A stretch of 64,000 nucleotides of DNA from Saccharibacter floricola DSM 15669 (GTDB lineage: Bacteria > Pseudomonadota > Alphaproteobacteria > Acetobacterales > Acetobacteraceae): positions 62,001 through 126,000 of the forward strand of contig NZ_KB899333.1 in NCBI RefSeq assembly GCF_000378165.1. The letters are read 5' to 3'. Shown in pieces: positions 62,479-64,000 of the stretch. The position numbers were made by a program, and so were the translations under genes. The notes beneath the pieces were generated by a model, which ran no database searches, was not told the DNA's origin, and saw nothing but the letters and a program-made list of their open reading frames with translations. Position 1 is the first letter of the stretch. Each line of letters begins with the position of its first letter.

Positions 62479-63516
62479 ATGTCAGCGTCTTTCCCCGGAG
62501 AGGGGGCTTTTTTCCAGAGACGAGGGCCGTTTTCCCTAGCGGATGTCAAACAGGCCATAGGTCTTCCACGAGACCATGGCGCAGAGGAGGCGGTTGAGTA
62601 TGAGGGGGTAGCTCCTCTTCATACAGCGACTAAACGGCATATCAGCTTTCTTGATAACCGCCGCTATTTACCTCTTTTAAAAGAGACGCACGCTGGGGCT
62701 ATTGTTGTCTCCCGTGCGTTTGCTGATTCGGTTCCTTCAGATACCGTTCCTTTGGTGTGTGAGAGTCCCTATTTAGCGTGGTCACGCGTAGCGCGTTTGT
62801 TCCACCCTATCGTTCCTTCACGGTCTGTGCGTCATCCAAGTGCTATCATTGGGCAAAATGTCGAGATCGGTGAGAATGTCGAGATTGGCCCATTCGTGAC
62901 CATTGGTGATGGGGCGCGTATTGGTGATGGTTGTGTCATTGCGGGGCACGTGGCGATTGGCGCAGCCGTAGAAATAGGAGCGGGGTGCCGGATTGGTTCT
63001 CATGTTACTGTTTCTCACGCGATTTTAGGAGAACGGGTTGTTCTCTACCCAGGCGTGCGTATTGGGCAAGATGGGTTTGGATTTGCCGTTGGGCCGGATG
63101 GGTTTGAGACTGTTCCACAGTTAGGGCGTGTCCTGTTGGGCGACGGCGTGGAAATTGGTGCAAATTCAACCATCGATCGTGGCTCTATGAAAGATACGGT
63201 GATCGGTGGGGGAAGCCGCATCGATAATCTCGTTCAGATTGGCCATAATGTAACATTGGGACGGTGTTGCATTGTCGTTGCGCAAGCAGGAATTTCTGGA
63301 TCGACGGAGCTTGAAGACTTTGTGACAGTTGCGGCACAAGCTGGGCTTATTGGGCATATTCATATTGGCGAAAAAGCCCGTGTTGGTGCCCAATGTGGCG
63401 TTATGTCCGACGTTGAAGCGGGCGCTGATGTTATTGGAAGCCCTGCAATGCCTTTTAGAGAATTTTTCCGTAATGTAGCGACGCTACGGAAACTTTCGCG
63501 AAAGAAACCTTCATGA
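62479..63516 (+). CDS. lpxD: UDP-3-O-acylglucosamine N-acyltransferase
   Basis: Third step of lipid A synthesis. 345 residues: an N-terminal uridine-binding domain (about 15-110) and a left-handed beta-helix of hexapeptide repeats (IGENVEIGPFVTIGDGARIG and onward, 120-320), with the catalytic His in VQIGHN near 254. Length normal. GGAGG precedes the ATG. Presence of lpxD implies an LPS-containing outer membrane. fabZ follows after 104 bases. Confidence 0.96.
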   Translation: MSASFPGEGAFFQRRGPFSLADVKQAIGLPRDHGAEEAVEYEGVAPLHTATKRHISFLDNRRYLPLLKETHAGAIVVSRAFADSVPSDTVPLVCESPYLAWSRVARLFHPIVPSRSVRHPSAIIGQNVEIGENVEIGPFVTIGDGARIGDGCVIAGHVAIGAAVEIGAGCRIGSHVTVSHAILGERVVLYPGVRIGQDGFGFAVGPDGFETVPQLGRVLLGDGVEIGANSTIDRGSMKDTVIGGGSRIDNLVQIGHNVTLGRCCIVVAQAGISGSTELEDFVTVAAQAGLIGHIHIGEKARVGAQCGVMSDVEAGADVIGSPAMPFREFFRNVATLRKLSRKKPS

Positions 63517-63620
63517 TGGTTTTTTCTATCGAGTTTTGATAGATAACGTTCACATGCCGTTCGTCTTGCTTAAGCGGAGAGCGGTAAGCTTCTGGTGAGA
63601 ATGGTAGGAAGGTAGAGGTA

Positions 63621-64000
63621 GTGGACGAAGCGACTGAGCTGACGCATCAGGTTCCCGAGAGCGTTGACATCCAGCAGATCATGAAAGCGATTCCGCATCG
63701 CTATCCTTTTCTTCTGGTTGATAAGATGGAAGAAATTAAAGCGGCTGAATCAGCGGTTGGCATTAAAAATGTCACCATGAATGAGCCGTTCTTTCAAGGG
63801 CATTTCCCGTCACGCCCTGTTATGCCGGGCGTTTTGATTGTTGAGGCGATGGCTCAGACGGCGGCCACGTTGGTTGTGCTGACGCTGGGGGAAGCTTTCG
63901 AAGGGAAGCTAGTTTATTTCATGACGGTAGAGAATGCTAAGTTCCGTCGTCCTGTTGGGCCCGGAGATCAGCTTCGTATCCACGTCAAGAAAGAACGTGC
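63621..64000 (+). CDS. fabZ: 3-hydroxyacyl-ACP dehydratase FabZ (3' end outside window)
   Basis: Dehydrates 3-hydroxyacyl-ACP in fatty acid elongation. About 126 codons are present and the frame is open at the window end; the full protein is usually about 150-160. Catalytic His61 ([11 protein letters not shown]) and Glu75 (VEAMAQ) are visible, with [12 protein letters not shown] before them. The start is GTG at 63621, behind AGGAAGG. It sits between lpxD and, by analogy, lpxA. Confidence 0.95.
   Translation, partial: MDEATELTHQVPESVDIQQIMKAIPHRYPFLLVDKMEEIKAAESAVGIKNVTMNEPFFQGHFPSRPVMPGVLIVEAMAQTAATLVVLTLGEAFEGKLVYFMTVENAKFRRPVGPGDQLRIHVKKER

Noticed and set aside
1-64000. CRISPR arrays, tRNA or rRNA genes, prophage, restriction or toxin-antitoxin modules
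   Set aside because: Intergenic gaps were read on both strands; no spaced direct repeats, tRNA T-arm patterns, phage genes or toxin-antitoxin pairs were seen.

Overview
The window is a chromosomal segment from an alphaproteobacterium, most likely an acetic acid bacterium (Acetobacteraceae). This is inferred from gene content and order: a fused shikimate kinase/dehydroquinate synthase, class II DAHP synthase, an omega subunit gene beside a NYN-domain gene and a bifunctional Rsh, the lepB-rnc-era string, the pyrH-frr-uppS-cdsA-dxr-rseP-bamA-skp-lpxD-fabZ string, and a decayed IS5-type transposase resembling the IS1031-like group of acetic acid bacteria. The genus cannot be fixed from sequence reading alone. 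No rRNA, tRNA, CRISPR array, prophage or recognisable defence island was seen.

Layout. 1-2640: the end of serS with its terminator, then an accessory patch with a small secreted orphan protein and a frameshifted, internally deleted IS5-family transposase. 2640-10500: a Suv3-like RNA helicase (-), then an apparent operon fpr-gor-FUSC exporter (+), with an alpha/beta hydrolase (-) overlapping its tail. 10680-15680: a secreted orphan (-), then aroG(class II)-pncB-acidic orphan-gltX (+). 15676-18771: cysS-trmJ-KirBac potassium channel (-). 18864-21449: two convergent drug-type exporters (MATE, MFS) whose stop codons touch. 21767-24025: rpsD and prfC (+). 24079-32200: a run of minus-strand genes: aroKB, ompA-type porin, GtrA-like protein, alaS, beta-carbonic anhydrase and a secreted EEP-fold protein. 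32336-40317: a 64-residue membrane peptide coupled to xerD, accA, a CinA-type protein, an SMP-30 lactonase, mutT, a TonB-dependent receptor and a DUF815 ATPase. 40405-47356: yajC, Fe-type superoxide dismutase, a beta-hydroxyacid dehydrogenase, msrPQ, a second FUSC exporter and a NYN-domain protein. 47611-53315: rpoZ, then rsh-acpS-lepB-rnc-era. 53425-64000: the nucleotide/lipid/envelope biogenesis cluster from pyrH into fabZ, which is cut by the window end.

Functionally the window is dominated by housekeeping: translation (serS, gltX, cysS, alaS, rpsD, prfC, frr, trmJ), aromatic amino acid entry (aroG, aroKB), redox repair (fpr, gor, sodB, msrPQ, mutT), fatty acid and envelope synthesis (accA, acpS, fabZ, uppS, cdsA, dxr, rseP, bamA, skp, lpxD) and the stringent response (rpoZ, rsh). 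The less explained material is: orphan secreted proteins, an acidic orphan inside the gltX operon, a tiny membrane protein coupled to xerD, a NYN protein with two of its expected acidic residues replaced by Asn, a basic insertion in RNase III, and several perfect inverted repeats in front of rpoZ and dxr. I did not find a convincing new multi-gene system.
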